Assembly: GCA_037447655.1 (NCBI GenBank)
Contig: JBBHKE010001028.1
Location: 1 to 45,000 of the forward strand
Direction of reading: 5' to 3'
DNA length: 45,000 nt
DNA from: Zygnema cylindricum
Taxonomy: Eukaryota; Streptophyta; Zygnematophyceae; Zygnematales; Zygnemataceae
In this document: positions 31,144 through 42,411 of the stretch, piece after piece
Layout of the letters: every line of letters begins with the position of its first letter
Position numbering within the stretch: position 1 is the first letter of the stretch
Translations under genes and position numbers: made by a program
The notes under the pieces: generated by a model
What the model was told of the DNA's origin: nothing
Databases searched by the model: none
What the model saw: only the letters and a program-made list of their open reading frames with translations

Positions 31144-31812
31144 TAATGATTCGTACGAAAATTTTGCGACCAAGTTTTAATTTTGAAATTGAAAATCAAA
31201 GTTTTGAAACAGAATGGCAAAAAGGCGCCGCAAACTTTGAAGGTCAACGGATGTCAGAAGGAACCCGCGAAGATATTTCGATCAACCTGCATACACCTTG
31301 GCGGAAGGCACATGGCTTGTACGACGTGTTCATTTCTCATCGCCTGTTCGTGGTGTATTTTATTATTCACTTTTCACGTGTACTGATGGTACACGACCAG
31401 TGTGAAGAAACTCTCCTCGCTGAGGATAGTCTCTTCACACTGGACGATGTGCGTGATTTCTTCGCGAATCTTTAAAGGTGAAACATCTAATGGTTGATAA
31501 TTACGCCTATAATATTGGAGTCATCCAATTGACATCTTTCGTCTAACTCCAAAAAAATGGTACAAAATCGTACGACGTCTAGTAAACAACCCCACTTTTC
31601 CTCTAATGGAAGTTCACCCTTACCACATTTGTCAAGTTTTGACCCACTTGACCGTATGTTTTGTCCGGCGCTACGCTCCAAAAAGGTTGGTAGATGAGCG
31701 GTCGGCCAGTTTGGCGCTTCTGTTTTTGTATTTTTGCGGAATGAATGGTACGGGATTATTGGGTTCCTCGTCTCATTCGTCATCCATTTCTAGTGTGAAT
31801 CGTGCAAGGGAA
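31144..31812. other. Region with unmatched frames
   Basis: Two plus-strand frames, 31146-31475 (109 codons) and from 31606, have no recognisable domain. The first contains a strong hairpin near its 3' end (31397-31443), so its coding value is doubtful. Confidence 0.3.
31397..31443. other. 47-nt imperfect hairpin
   Basis: The outer 12-bp stem CCAGTGTGAAGA/TCTTCACACTGG is perfect. It continues inward with 8 further pairs and two mismatches to a 3-nt loop. It could fold as RNA on either strand. Confidence 0.65.
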
Positions 31813-32340
31813 AGTATCACCAAACAACGAATGAAAAACGACCCACGCACGTGCCACACGAGTGGGAAAATATTAGGACGAGGGAGAGCACTCGCTATTT
31901 TTCTCCCTGCCCGTCACCAGCATGTACGGAAAAAGACGAGGATGTACGGGGAAAAATCTGCAAGGGTCTCAGACCTCCACTTTCATTCATGGGTCTTTGC
32001 AAAATTTTGCATCGTCGTCGCCTCTTCCCTCTCTCTCTAACATTATCGCTTTTATCTCACACTTTTTAGAATGAGGCACAATAATACTGGTACTAAGTGA
32101 AATATATTTGAAAAATAATTATTTTGACTACCTTTGTGTATATTCTTATGGCAAGCCGAGTAAGAAAAGTCAAAAAAACAAAATTTGATAGCCATGGCGG
32201 AAAGTTTTTAAATTTGTGAGGTCGGCGTTGTCACAAGTGAGTATGGCGTCACAATGTCACAAAACCTTAAACATTTGCCATGTTAAAAAATTACAAAAAT
32301 CTATACGTCTACAACCGTCAATGTTTTTCTAGGCGTCATC
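31813..32340 (+). repeat. Dispersed repeat R2, copy 1
   Basis: Its first 350 bp are repeated directly at 32689-33005, and its full span recurs inverted at about 37740-38135. Landmarks are GACCCACGCAC, GGTCTC..CCTCCACTTTCATTCAT, CATTATCGCTTTTATCTCACAC, and GAAAAATAATTATTTTGACT. No coding content is recognised. Confidence 0.75.
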
Positions 32341-32424
32341 ATTCATCGGAAGTTTCGTAGCATACCTCAACACGTCCTTACCATCAAAGTAGGTGACGAC
32401 AATACCGTACAACTAACAATTTTA

Positions 32425-32694
32425 TGGGGTGTCCCCATGTATTAAAGTATTGACTTTTTCCTGTCGTTTTTTGCCAAAATTTAGTCCCTGAACGAGAAAA
32501 ACTTTAGCCGTGCGAAAAAATCACTTTTACCACAGCATTGTGAACGTCAATTCGATAGTTTGAATGTTCTACATGTTTGTCGTCATGTAAACGCATTTTG
32601 GCATTTTTATCTTTTCAACCCTAGGCAAGAGAATCAAGCCCATAAAAAAACTTCATCAAAAATAACCTCGCGAGGTGATTTAAGTTAAGTATCG
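32425..32694 (+). repeat. Dispersed repeat R1, copy 2
   Basis: Matches 12556-12812 in the same orientation. It lies between the two direct copies of R2. Confidence 0.75.
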
Positions 32695-33005
32695 CCCAAA
32701 AAACGAATAGTAATGACCCACGCACACGCCACACAAGTGGGAAAATTTTAGGCCGAGGGAGAGCATTCGCTTTTTTTCTCACAACCCTTCAACGCATGTA
32801 CATAAAAATATTTGCAGGGGTCTCGGCCTCCACTTTCATTCATAGATCCTTTGCAAATTTTGCGCCGTCGTCGCCTCTCCCCGCCCCCTTTCACATTATC
32901 GCTTTTATCTCACACCTTTTAGAATGAGGCACGACCATACTGGTATGAAATTAAAGATATTTGAAAAATAATTATTTTGACTTTTTATGGCAAGTCGAGT
33001 GATAA
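32689..33005 (+). repeat. Dispersed repeat R2, copy 2 (partial)
   Basis: A direct repeat of the first part of 31813-32340, about 875 bp further on, ending near ATGGCAAGTCGAGT. Confidence 0.72.
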
Positions 33006-33640
33006 TTTCGAGATTTGAGCGAATATGCAGATTATTCTCAGAGGTGTTTGACAATATTTGTGCGCGGAGTACCAAAAAAAAAACCACTGCACGTTTCCAG
33101 CCTGTGCGTCACTATTTTCTATGCGTTTTTTTCCGTGGAGGGGTATCCACCAACGACACCATTTTGCAAAGGTGAATTCTGTGAAAACACCTTTCTCTCT
33201 CTCTCCCTCTCCCACTTCCACGTCTATCTCACAATTCTTGCAATTTAAAACTTCAATAATGGTATAAAATGGAAGATAGCGCAGACGAGAAATCACCCCT
33301 CCAAATACATCAATCATGACTTTTATTAGGCGGTGACCAATCATACGAATTTTGACTTTTGTGGGTTCGTGTTTTTTTTTGTTTTTTTAACTTTTTGGAA
33401 AATTGTATACTTTTTCGTGTACGGATGATATTTGCGGAAAGTATACGTGAATGTACTGAAAATGGAGTACACTGTAAATCGCTATTACAGTTACAAAATA
33501 GTAAATGTAAAGAAACAATTATTGTTAGTATATCTATTTTAGGTTCCAATGCCCATCGCCAACAAAAATTAGGGCTAATTCGTGCACGTAACACTAATTT
33601 AGACACACAACTCTATTATAGCCTCGATAACTTGTGTTAA
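33006..33640. other. Non-coding region with a solitary TIR end
   Basis: The region contains a CT-rich stretch near 33190-33215. A single TIR-family end, CACTGTAAATCGCTATTACA, lies at 33470 after TA; no partner is found before the hAT element. No gene is seen. Confidence 0.4.
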
Positions 33641-35045
33641 AGTGTTGGGTATCGAGGACCACTTGCCGATATTCGATAGGTACCGAATTTCAGGTACTCG
33701 ATAATCGATATATCGAGAAGCTAATATCGCGATATTTATTCAATATATATATATATATATTTTATATTTTTTTCTAGCGTCATGGTGAGGGTAGGTAGGG
33801 TTGTACGATTTTCCTCACAAGATCTCTACGGCAGAGGTCGCAAAATTTAATATTTTAGATAACCGAAACCGACAATATTTTTTTTTTTAAATATGAATAC
33901 TCGACGCTCGACCGGGTTATGTCACGCTCCTAAATTGTTACCCATTAGTTGATACGCGTTTACGAAAATAAAAGTTAACGGAAACTCGATTTCTTGCGAT
34001 CTGGCGTACCTGCCCGTACCCGAATAAGTTTAAAATTACAATTCTCATTGTTACTATTGCTAAACATTTATTAGTGTTGAGGAAAAATTATAATTAATAA
34101 TACTATTTAATGCAAAGAAACGTGGCTAGTTGTAGTCCACTTCTTTAAATAACGTTGTTATCTCTATTTTGTGATTTTTGGCTATAAATAGTAGGGAATT
34201 ATTAACAGTAATAACAATGAGCGGTGTAGTGGTACATCTCCCTTTGCAAAAAAATAGTTCGTGTACCTCTTCTTTTTACTATTTTGTCTTTTTGCAATCG
34301 CTTATGACGAATAATTTTTTTCCTCGAGAGTCACCGGCCTCAAGAGTTTTTTTCCTAATTTTGCCTGTTACTCTTAGATTAAAGTTTAAATTCTTATACT
34401 AATGTTTATTCTTTCGCAAATCTAAATTTTTCGCTACATTTTTTGGACGGTTTTTCTTCCCACTACGATACTATGTTACGAATTATGCAAAAAATGTGAA
34501 GTTCTTATTATGTATGCTTAAAAAAAAATCTTAGTTTTTCAAATGGAAAACCAATTAGCAAAAAACACTTTGTGATAAGCAAAAAATAAATAAAAAATAA
34601 TGCAATATCAAATATTTAAATAAACAAATCACAACAAAAAAATCCTCGTCCTATTTTCGACTCTATTATACAAAATCTAAACCTCACACTTAAAAGTTGC
34701 ACAAAATCTATAAATATAAATTTGGTATAAATACTACGTTTTTAAAAATAAGCATTCCGGTTTAAAAAAAGAAAGATAAAACTAGAAAAAATGTGAAATA
34801 CAACAAAAAATTAAAAGAAAAACAAAATATAACTAATACTAAAAAAATAACAATAATTAGAAAACAAAACAAAACAAAAAATCATTGTTTTAAAATATCT
34901 CGGTTGGATATAACACACAAAAGATCACTAATTGAAGTTGTTAGTGAGCTTCTCTTTTTTGTGATCGTGTTCCGGACATCCAAAAAATTACATTCAGACA
35001 TGGTGCTAGAAGCCGGAATAGCTACAACGGATCTAGCGACAGATG

Positions 35046-36416
35046 TTATAATAGTAAATTCTCCATCTTTTGCACGTACACTTGATTTTTTTTCCACCAT
35101 TCAAGTATGTTAAAGTTCAATTTTTCGTCCCTGGTTAATTTTAAAACAAAGTAACGTTTCAATTCATCATTAATAAGCGTTTTTTTGTTGGTGGTATTAA
35201 GAACATCGTTTTCGTCATCGCTCTCACTGAGCGAAACCGTCCATACTTTGCGATGTTTTTGGTTTTTTCGTTTTACATTGAGGACTACCAAAATCAACGT
35301 TATCACCAAGGTCGTTTGGAGTTCTCGAAGTTTGACCCTCGCGCTTTCAATTTCGGTTTTTGATACCCAAATTATTTCAAGCCTTTGTTTTTGTTGGGGA
35401 TCTAAAAGAGCCGCTACAATCTGGTACTCGTGAAGGCCCCACTTCGGTAGCGCAAATTTAATAAAAAGTTATTTAGTTCGGAGAATCGGCGGGGCATCAT
35501 TTTTCACCGTCATTGTAATATGATTTTCCTATCTTACAGTGGTTATGGGGAGACCATTGTTCAAACACAACCAAATGTAAAGTTCGTTCTTTGAATTTTC
35601 CAACTTTAGGGTTGGTTTTTGAAACCTTTCCAAAAATCGTATAAGTTCGGTAAGATGAGTCTTATCGATACAAGCAAAAAATATAAATTTTTCTTTTGTT
35701 TGAGCGATTGATTCTATCGCATTAAATGCATCGTAAATACTCTTAAGCATTCGGTGCAAAGAATTCCACCTCGTTGTGTTTTCTTGTTTTAAAGTGTTAC
35801 TCAAAAGATTTTGTAAATTACTCTGTTTGAAAATCGTGACCTGTGATTTACAAGCGTTAAATAGATCAAAAAATCTAGGAACTTCCACATATTATTTGTA
35901 TTTTTTGGAAGTTTCGCTCTTATTTAAAATCTTTGTCACAATTGTAGCAACTTTATGGTCCACGCAAAGTATCCACTTAAACATACTTGGTAGACCTTAA
36001 ACCGCATACATGTTAGAGCCAATGTCGGTCACAACAACACAGTGATTTTCCAAAACATGAAAATTGGACATTTCAAATTTGGTCAAACAATTTTTGAAAG
36101 TCGTTAAAACATTCTTCGTGGTATGTTTCCTCCAAAAAATGATCGACTTGAAGCGTCCATGCATGAAGTTTAAATTATTTGTCAATAAAATGAGCGGTTA
36201 CTGGGATGAATGTGGTTATTTTGATTGTCTTGGTCCAGAGATCGGTCGTAATGCGACAAAAATATTGTTATCGATATTTTCTCTAAGTTTTGCGATGATC
36301 AAACTACGAAATTTGGCAGAAGATATAATGTATTTTTTTACGCTATTGACGGACGAGAGTGGTTGGTTGATGTCAACACTTTTGTTAGTCGAAACACCAA
36401 TATCAAACAATGATTG
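35046..36416 (-). pseudogene. hAT transposase, degenerate
   Basis: The fragments come in the right order on the minus strand. First is the N-terminal hAT region (IGVSTNKSVDINQPL, then IIAKLRENIDNNIFVAL). Next are the catalytic-Asp segment (HCVVVTDIGSNMYAV, compare TDxGSNM) and a C-x-D-H segment (CVDHKVATIVTKIL). The insertion-domain end follows (NTTRWNSLHRMLKSI, compare TRWNS). Last is the C-terminal dimerisation region (ELKRYFVLKL, then ILEWWKKNQ). Several stops and frame changes separate them. In an intact element this enzyme would cut at the ends and insert with an 8-bp duplication. The BED zinc finger was not found. Confidence 0.78.
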
Positions 36417-36917
36417 ACAAAATGCTTAAAAACCTGGTAAAAAAATAACAATAAGAAAATATCATACAATTACTAATCATGATCAATAAAGAAGGTTTCT
36501 ATCTTGATTTCCACTAATTTGTTTACAAATAATTACTACATGTCGAGTGAAATTGACATAATAATTTGATATATGTGTGGAAACACAGTACAAAATACAT
36601 AATTAGCACTTTGCAATAATGTAAGACTTATGAGTAAGCCAAATATTATGATATGTCGCATGATACTAACATAATAATTTGAAATATTTATAGGAATACC
36701 AGATTAAGTGCATAATTAACACTATAGTACAATTTTCGACCTTATTTTCTAATAAGATTTGCGAAATCAATTGTGTTAGTACCATGTCAGATTTGCGACG
36801 TCCATCATAATGTCACGTACTTCCCACGATACAAAGAGTACAAAGTACAATAATGTTAGATAGTATAGACAATACAAAACCTTCAATGTTTTTTCGTTTT
36901 TTGCTAACCCAACCGGA

Positions 36918-37107
<190 letters not shown>

Positions 37108-37388
37108 TTTTTGTGAATCACCTGCCCGAATCCGTTCTGTCCCCCAAATTTTGCACTTGAATCCGTTCCGGATCCGACGCTGGTGGTCGGGTAACAGTCG
37201 GTTACGGTTTTGGGTAACCGTTTGCGACCTTTGTTGTACGGACACCCACTTTTTACCAAATATATCGCGATAATTTATGTTGGTCCCGGTGCGATATATA
37301 AAGGCCTCTGACTGATCGATAATCGATATATCAAATATCGAAATTATCGCGATATTATATACCTGATACCCAACAGGCCAACACTACA

Positions 37389-37501
37389 AATTGGTGCCAT
37401 GTAGGTTAATATTAAGATGCTAAAAATCTACAAATCTAAAAAGCAAGATTTTTCGAATGCAAAGCCTGATCATAATATCTTTACCAGTCTACCAGCGGAG
37501 G
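37389..37501 (+). repeat. Dispersed repeat R3, copy 2 (unoccupied)
   Basis: Paralogue of 30440-30536. Here GCGGAGG-TA is followed by AAAAATGTCTTGTACGGAA, with no TIR element, so it serves as an empty site. Confidence 0.55.
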
Positions 37502-37739
37502 TAAAAAATGTCTTGTACGGAATGTACTACAATGTACTACTGTACCTGTACGCTCACATTATATAATGAAACTTTATAGTTAAGTGCAATGAAAACCCTT
37601 CCCCCCCATGAATCTTAGGGTGCTTTCCCATGAGACCGTAACTTAGTCTTGTTATTTAGTTTTGTAGTAAAAATTCTCCGTACTATTTTTCAGAGTGTTC
37701 CTATATTCAAAAACGAAATCGTTATATTAAAATGTGACA

Positions 37740-38135
37740 GTTGTAGACGTGGGTACAATTTTGTGACGGTTGTAGACGATTACAAAACTCGCAACAATTT
37801 TTTGAAGTTTACAAAATAGCGACGGATGTACACGTTTATTTTTTTGTGACATTGTATATGTTTAGGGTTTTGCGACGTCATGACGTCATGCTCACTTTTG
37901 CTAACGTTGACGTCATTGATTTAAAAACTTTTGGCCCCGGCTTCCCTGTTTCGTTTTTTTAACTTTTCTCACTCTACTTGCCATCAAAATATGCCCTAAT
38001 GTATTCAATTCTTTTTTTTCCAAAGCTCCTTCATTGCATACCAATATTGTCGTGTTTCGCTCTAATACTTGAGAGATAAAATTGAAAGCGTGAGAGGGAG
38101 AGGGAGGGAGGATTCTTCGCGAACTTGTCTTTTGT
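37740..38135 (-). repeat. Dispersed repeat R2, inverted copy 3
   Basis: The reverse complement of 31813-32340, including GGTTGTAGACG, TTGTGACATTGTATATGTTTAG-like, AACTTTTCTCACTC and the GATAAAA...GAGGGAG block. Confidence 0.65.
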
Positions 38136-38779
38136 AAAATGGCATCCGTTGCTCGAGACCCCTTACTTAATCCTTTGACGGATAAATGCCGATAGGTTTA
38201 AATTTTGTTTGTGAACTCTTGTAAAAATATTTAGAATTTACAACACGCAAGTCCTAAAAACATTCGTTGTTCCGCTACACTAGATAAAATCAACTCCAAG
38301 TCTCTTTCAGATAAAGTTTGAAGATGAAGTTTCTTAACATGAGAGTGGGTCAAAAAGAGGAAGACAACAAACTTTAGTTCATTTTAAGTTTCACGATGAC
38401 GCAACTTGTACTATGGTTTTCACATTTTTTTAGAAAGGCATAAGATTTTCTCACTGCACGCTTTGTTTTGGACGACAGAGATAAGGAAAATCCCATACTT
38501 TAACACATTGGAACACTACCTTCACCTTTTACGTGTATCCTTATAAAATGGAACTGATGTTGATCACATCAATTCTTATTAAAACGAATGATGGTAACGA
38601 ATAGGAAGATCAATGCATTATTTCAGCCATCTTAGTGTTTCTTATTAAAAAAAATGTTATGTTTGCTTCTCAAACCTTCATAAACTTGGTAGAGGGTTTT
38701 GGTAATTTGCTGAACATTACATGACGATGGAGGTTATAAGGATAATACTACATTTTCCCCCAAAGTTTACACTTTTCAT
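38136..38779. other. Non-coding region
   Basis: Fragmented short frames and no clear repeat ends. It may be the upstream part of the possible transposase remnant that follows. Confidence 0.3.
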
Positions 38780-39100
38780 TAATCCTTATTGATGCGTATG
38801 ATAATGACAAGTATACGGAGTTGTTTCGCCTTCCCCGATACCTTGTTAGTTATTTGGTTGAAGAATTAGACACAGACCCCGCTTCGTATTTTGTTAATAT
38901 CCGTAATAGTAAGCTCGTTGTGAAACGCCAACGCACGATTTCTTAAGCCGTTTCTCTGGCGACCTCCCTTGGTTTAGTTTCGAGACCGACAAGATGTACA
39001 CTATTCGCGAGCCGATGTGAGAATGGCTTCACAACCTCACCAATTCTTTTGCGTCTCCTTGGATTTGTGGGCGAATTTTGGATGGTGATATGGCCAAAAT
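38780..39100 (+). pseudogene. Possible PIF/Harbinger-type transposase remnant
   Basis: An open stretch from 38788 reads KYTELFRLPRYLVSYLVEEL and later KLVVKRQRTIS before TAA. It then continues in frame with AVSLATSLGLVSRPT and VGEFWMVIWP. The order resembles F-R-M-x-x-x-F...L...EL, V-x-x-x-x-x-AxxLxxLAxG and the later WP of DDE_Tnp_4 nucleases, but only loosely. No catalytic DDE residues are identified. Confidence 0.3.
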
Positions 39101-40257
39101 AGGTTACATTAGATCGTCTTTGACAATTGCACATTCCAATCCCGAGAGTTATTTTTATGTTGGGGATTTCATCGTCAATCCTTGGCGCCCGATTCATTTG
39201 AAGCACCGGCGTCGCATTTGGGTGGTTGTCCCCTCATTCTCCGTTTGTGTTTCTTCTTTTTTCTATCATAGGTTCATAGGCAAAGGATTCCTTTAAGACA
39301 TGCCCCCGCGAATTCCCTATTAAGCGTGAATTCTTGTGAGCGCACTTGCCCTTTTGTCTTGAGAGATTCACTAGAGGAAAGTGAACCAATCCTCCAAGAC
39401 AAAATTTTTACTTTCTTCGGGCCATCGTCTAATCAGGTTGTTACCAATTTTTTACCTCCGTTCCCTTTTGGATTCCTTCAAAATTCCATTAATCTTTTCC
39501 CTATTTGAGCCTTGGAAATCGGGCTTTGAAACGCTTCTCATGTATGAATATCATTTATCGTCATCTTTAGAATGTCGTTTTAGTGGTTCTTGTAACAACA
39601 CAATAAGAGTTGAACACTTGTAATTGTTAACAACAGCAAGACCACAAATATACTGTACGACAAACAACCATGGTAGATAACTACGAAACGTTTCAATAAA
39701 ATGACTGGTAACTCTAAGACGTACTAACACTTAAGTACTTCAACTAAAACCACAAGATTTATAATCAATCCCTAAAATCAACCGCGGAATCCTCGTCAAG
39801 AAACAAACAACCGAATTAGATTGAACCTTGTATTTTAAACCCTTAGAATAAAAAAGACACCCAAAAGTAAAGTAAAAGTAACATGTCAACAACCAAAAGT
39901 AAATGCAAACCAAGTGATGTGACTAACAACTAAGGGTAAGGTTCCAATAGAGAAAAAATGTCGTTGTTTACTGAAAGCCGTACTTTTTACTTTTCCGTAC
40001 AGTTGCGGACCAAAAAAAAAAATGTTAGGAAATAAGCCTATTGAATGCGCGATTTGATTCTCCACGTTTATGGGCGTAAACGTGGAGCGTCGGATGCATG
40101 ATTGGATAAGCCATCGTCTGACACTTTCAGTTTGCAACAAGTGACCCGGAGTAGGTCATTTTTTAGCGCATGAACGAATAGCATTGTCCATCGTGGAAAA
40201 GTGAAAAAACATCAACGACGACCGCGGGACCAGATTGGTACATGTCGCATATGACAT
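39101..40257. other. Non-coding region
   Basis: Several frames of 60-84 codons without recognisable domains. It includes an 11-bp perfect hairpin at 40060-40087. Confidence 0.35.
40060..40087. other. Perfect 11-bp hairpin
   Basis: CTCCACGTTTA, loop TGGGCG, TAAACGTGGAG. Its role is unknown. Confidence 0.6.
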
Positions 40258-40629
40258 GTGCCTTTCGCCAAGGAGGATGCGAGGCCACCGGAAGCCGCAA
40301 GAATATATTTGACGTCGGATATTGTTTCACGCTTTTGTTGCCATCGAATAACCATTCTATTATTTTCGTACGCTTTTACAAATCTTAAGTTTCGTCCGCC
40401 CGTACATATCTTATTCAATACGTCGCACAAGTCACTTTTTCCTTTCGCTGGTACAAATATGTGGTCACAATTTGCTGTCGGAGATTTTTTGAAGATTACC
40501 AAAATCGTATCCATCTATTACGTGGACAAATCAGAGCATGCCACGCAAATAAAATGTCGATTACTGACCTTACACAATGGAACGATAGCTTCAATAAACG
40601 AATTTTTGACGTTTACTAAGACCGTCTAA
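40258..40629 (+). CDS. Hypothetical open frame, 123 codons
   Basis: This frame stays open for 372 bp in a 60% AT background and ends with FLTFTKTV before TAA. Its stated start is weak, and the frame is open a little further upstream. Middle residues are hydrophobic (FCCHRITILLFSYAF). A minus-strand frame over nearly the same bases, 40212-40514, is also open, so the strand is uncertain. It sits among repeats. No family is recognised. Confidence 0.18.
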   Translation: MPFAKEDARPPEAARIYLTSDIVSRFCCHRITILLFSYAFTNLKFRPPVHILFNTSHKSLFPFAGTNMWSQFAVGDFLKITKIVSIYYVDKSEHATQIKCRLLTLHNGTIASINEFLTFTKTV

Positions 40630-40907
40630 TGGAACAACGCTCTAAAACGTAAGTGAGTGTAACAACGAAATGGTAATAATGTAGTTACCCTAACATTACG
40701 GAATAATCATGGTGGTTGTCCAAAGTGACTTCAACTCTCCTCTTCATCACAATTTGTATCCTGTATTGGAAAATCTTCACGAGACAATACGCTTTGATAC
40801 ACGATGCCTTATATCGCTTCGAATGTAGACAGGTTGCGATACGCTGTTGTGGGAATATGGTACGTTTGACGTCATAGTTTCATACCATCAGCGTTACGGC
40901 AACACTA

Positions 40908-41691
40908 CACCGTGAATCGCTATTAGTGTTAATATTTTTTTGCTTCTGAAAAACATTTTTACTTTGCCTTTTTTCTAAAAGGGAAAAACATTGTAGTCGC
41001 CTTCGTCTCTGGTGACAACGAGAATTGACCGTCGATGTTTTTTGTGTAAGATCTTGAGCCGTTGAGGGTTTTGAGTTAGGATTGGCGTCTTTGGTGACAA
41101 AGGAAAGAGACACGTGGTACAATCATATTTGTTGTATTTAATGTAGTTGTAGTGGTATGATAAAAGTCCAGACAAAATCGACGTCACGCCAAAATGTCGT
41201 GTTATCAATACCGGTTGACTAAAGTACAGGTAAGTACGCTAATTTTTTTCGTGTGCGATTCCGTACATCACGCCGATTTGTCGTTTTGTCAATATCCGTA
41301 CACGCCAAAATGTCGTGTTATAATTACCGGTTGAGTAACGTATAGTATCGTACGCGAAATTTTTTCGAGTGCCATCACGCCAATTTGTCGTTTTGTCAAT
41401 ATCCGTACACGCCAAAATGTCGTGTTATCAATACCGCTGAAGTAACGTACAGTATCGAACTTTAATTTTTTGCGCGTGCGATCCCGTCACATCACGCCAC
41501 GTTGTCGTGTTCTCAATATCCGTACACTAATGTTATTTCAGTGTTGGTGTGACGTACGATGTGTCGTGATATCAATACCGGTACAGTAACGTACAGTATC
41601 GCACTTTTAATTATGGCGCGTGCGATCTCAACACATCACGCCACGTTGTCGTGTTCTCAACATCCGTACACTACACAACGAATCGTAATTA
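40908..41691 (+). repeat. Direct repeat R4, copy 1
   Basis: It begins with a TIR-family end (CACCGTGAATCGCTATTAGT after TA) and ends 21 bp into a second TIR-type end (CACAACGAATCGTAATTA at 41674). It is nearly identical to 43653-44424, except for small indels in the first 80 bp. Confidence 0.88.
41185..41669 (+). repeat. Four-unit minisatellite inside R4 copy 1
   Basis: Units start at 41185, 41301, 41408 and 41525. Each holds CACGCC...TGTCGTG, a TATCAATACCGG-like core, a GTACAGTATCG segment and a CAATATCCGTA end; the last unit has an extra 35 bp. Confidence 0.82.
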
Positions 41692-42188
41692 TAAAAAAAA
41701 AAGGGAAAAAAAGGAATACCAGTAAAATATAATAGAAGTGAAATAAATAAATATAGAGAATAAATAAAAATGTAGAATTTACATATAAAGAGAAGCCCAA
41801 AAAAAAAAGTCTTAAAAAAAAAAAAGGAGGAGAGATAAAAAATGTCTCGACTTCGCAAATTATAACTTTTTTTTTTATTATTTTTTTTTTTATAAAGAGT
41901 CGTCGGCACGTCCGCGTCAGTGTAAAAATGTCGGTGCCGTACATGTAAAAAATGTACTTTTTGTCGTATTATAAAATGCCAAAGTTGAATATTGGATGTA
42001 CTTTTGCAAAAACCTAATTTTGTTCGCACGATATTTTTTTTTTTTCCGATAGTTGATGCAACCGTACTTTTTCGTTCCCACGATTTTTTGTCGTTTTGCG
42101 ACTTCATGTACGCGACAATATTTTCGTTCGCACGACGTTTTGTCTTTCTGTAAAAAAACTGGTACTGTACTGCAAAGTATTTGTACGG
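41692..42188. other. A- and T-rich non-coding region
   Basis: Long A/T homopolymer blocks followed by CGTAC-rich sequence; the minus-strand frames are Phe/Tyr-rich and not credible. Confidence 0.4.
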
Positions 42189-42190
42189 TA

Positions 42191-42409
42191 CACCGCGAAT
42201 CGCTATTAGCGTCAAGGTTTTTTACTCCACTGAAAACATCTTTTCTCCGTACACACTTGTCCGATTGTGGATCTGACGGTTGCGATTAAAAGTTAAGATT
42301 CTCAGCTTTCGATTGGCGGTCTCAAATTGAAAATCGGACAAGTTTGTACGGAGAAAAGATGTTTTAAGTTACGCGAAAAAAACCTTGACGCTAATAGCGA
42401 TTCGCGGTG
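42191..42409. mobile_element. Foldback MITE, 219 bp
   Basis: Flanked by TA on both sides (42189-42190 and 42410-42411). The terminal 34 bp, starting CACCGCGAATCGCTATTAGC, are perfectly inverted at the other end. A second inverted block (AAACATCTTTTCTCCGTACA and onward, about 35 bp with one mismatch) lies inside, so roughly two thirds of the element can fold back. Confidence 0.85.
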
Positions 42410-42411
42410 TA

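Noticed and set aside
31606-32040. Plus-strand frame of 144 codons
   Set aside because: Most of it lies in dispersed repeat R2, whose other copies do not keep the frame.
41185-41669. Regularly spaced repeats suggesting a CRISPR array
   Set aside because: Units are contiguous tandem repeats of 107-145 bp without unique spacers, in a eukaryotic context with introns and LTR elements.
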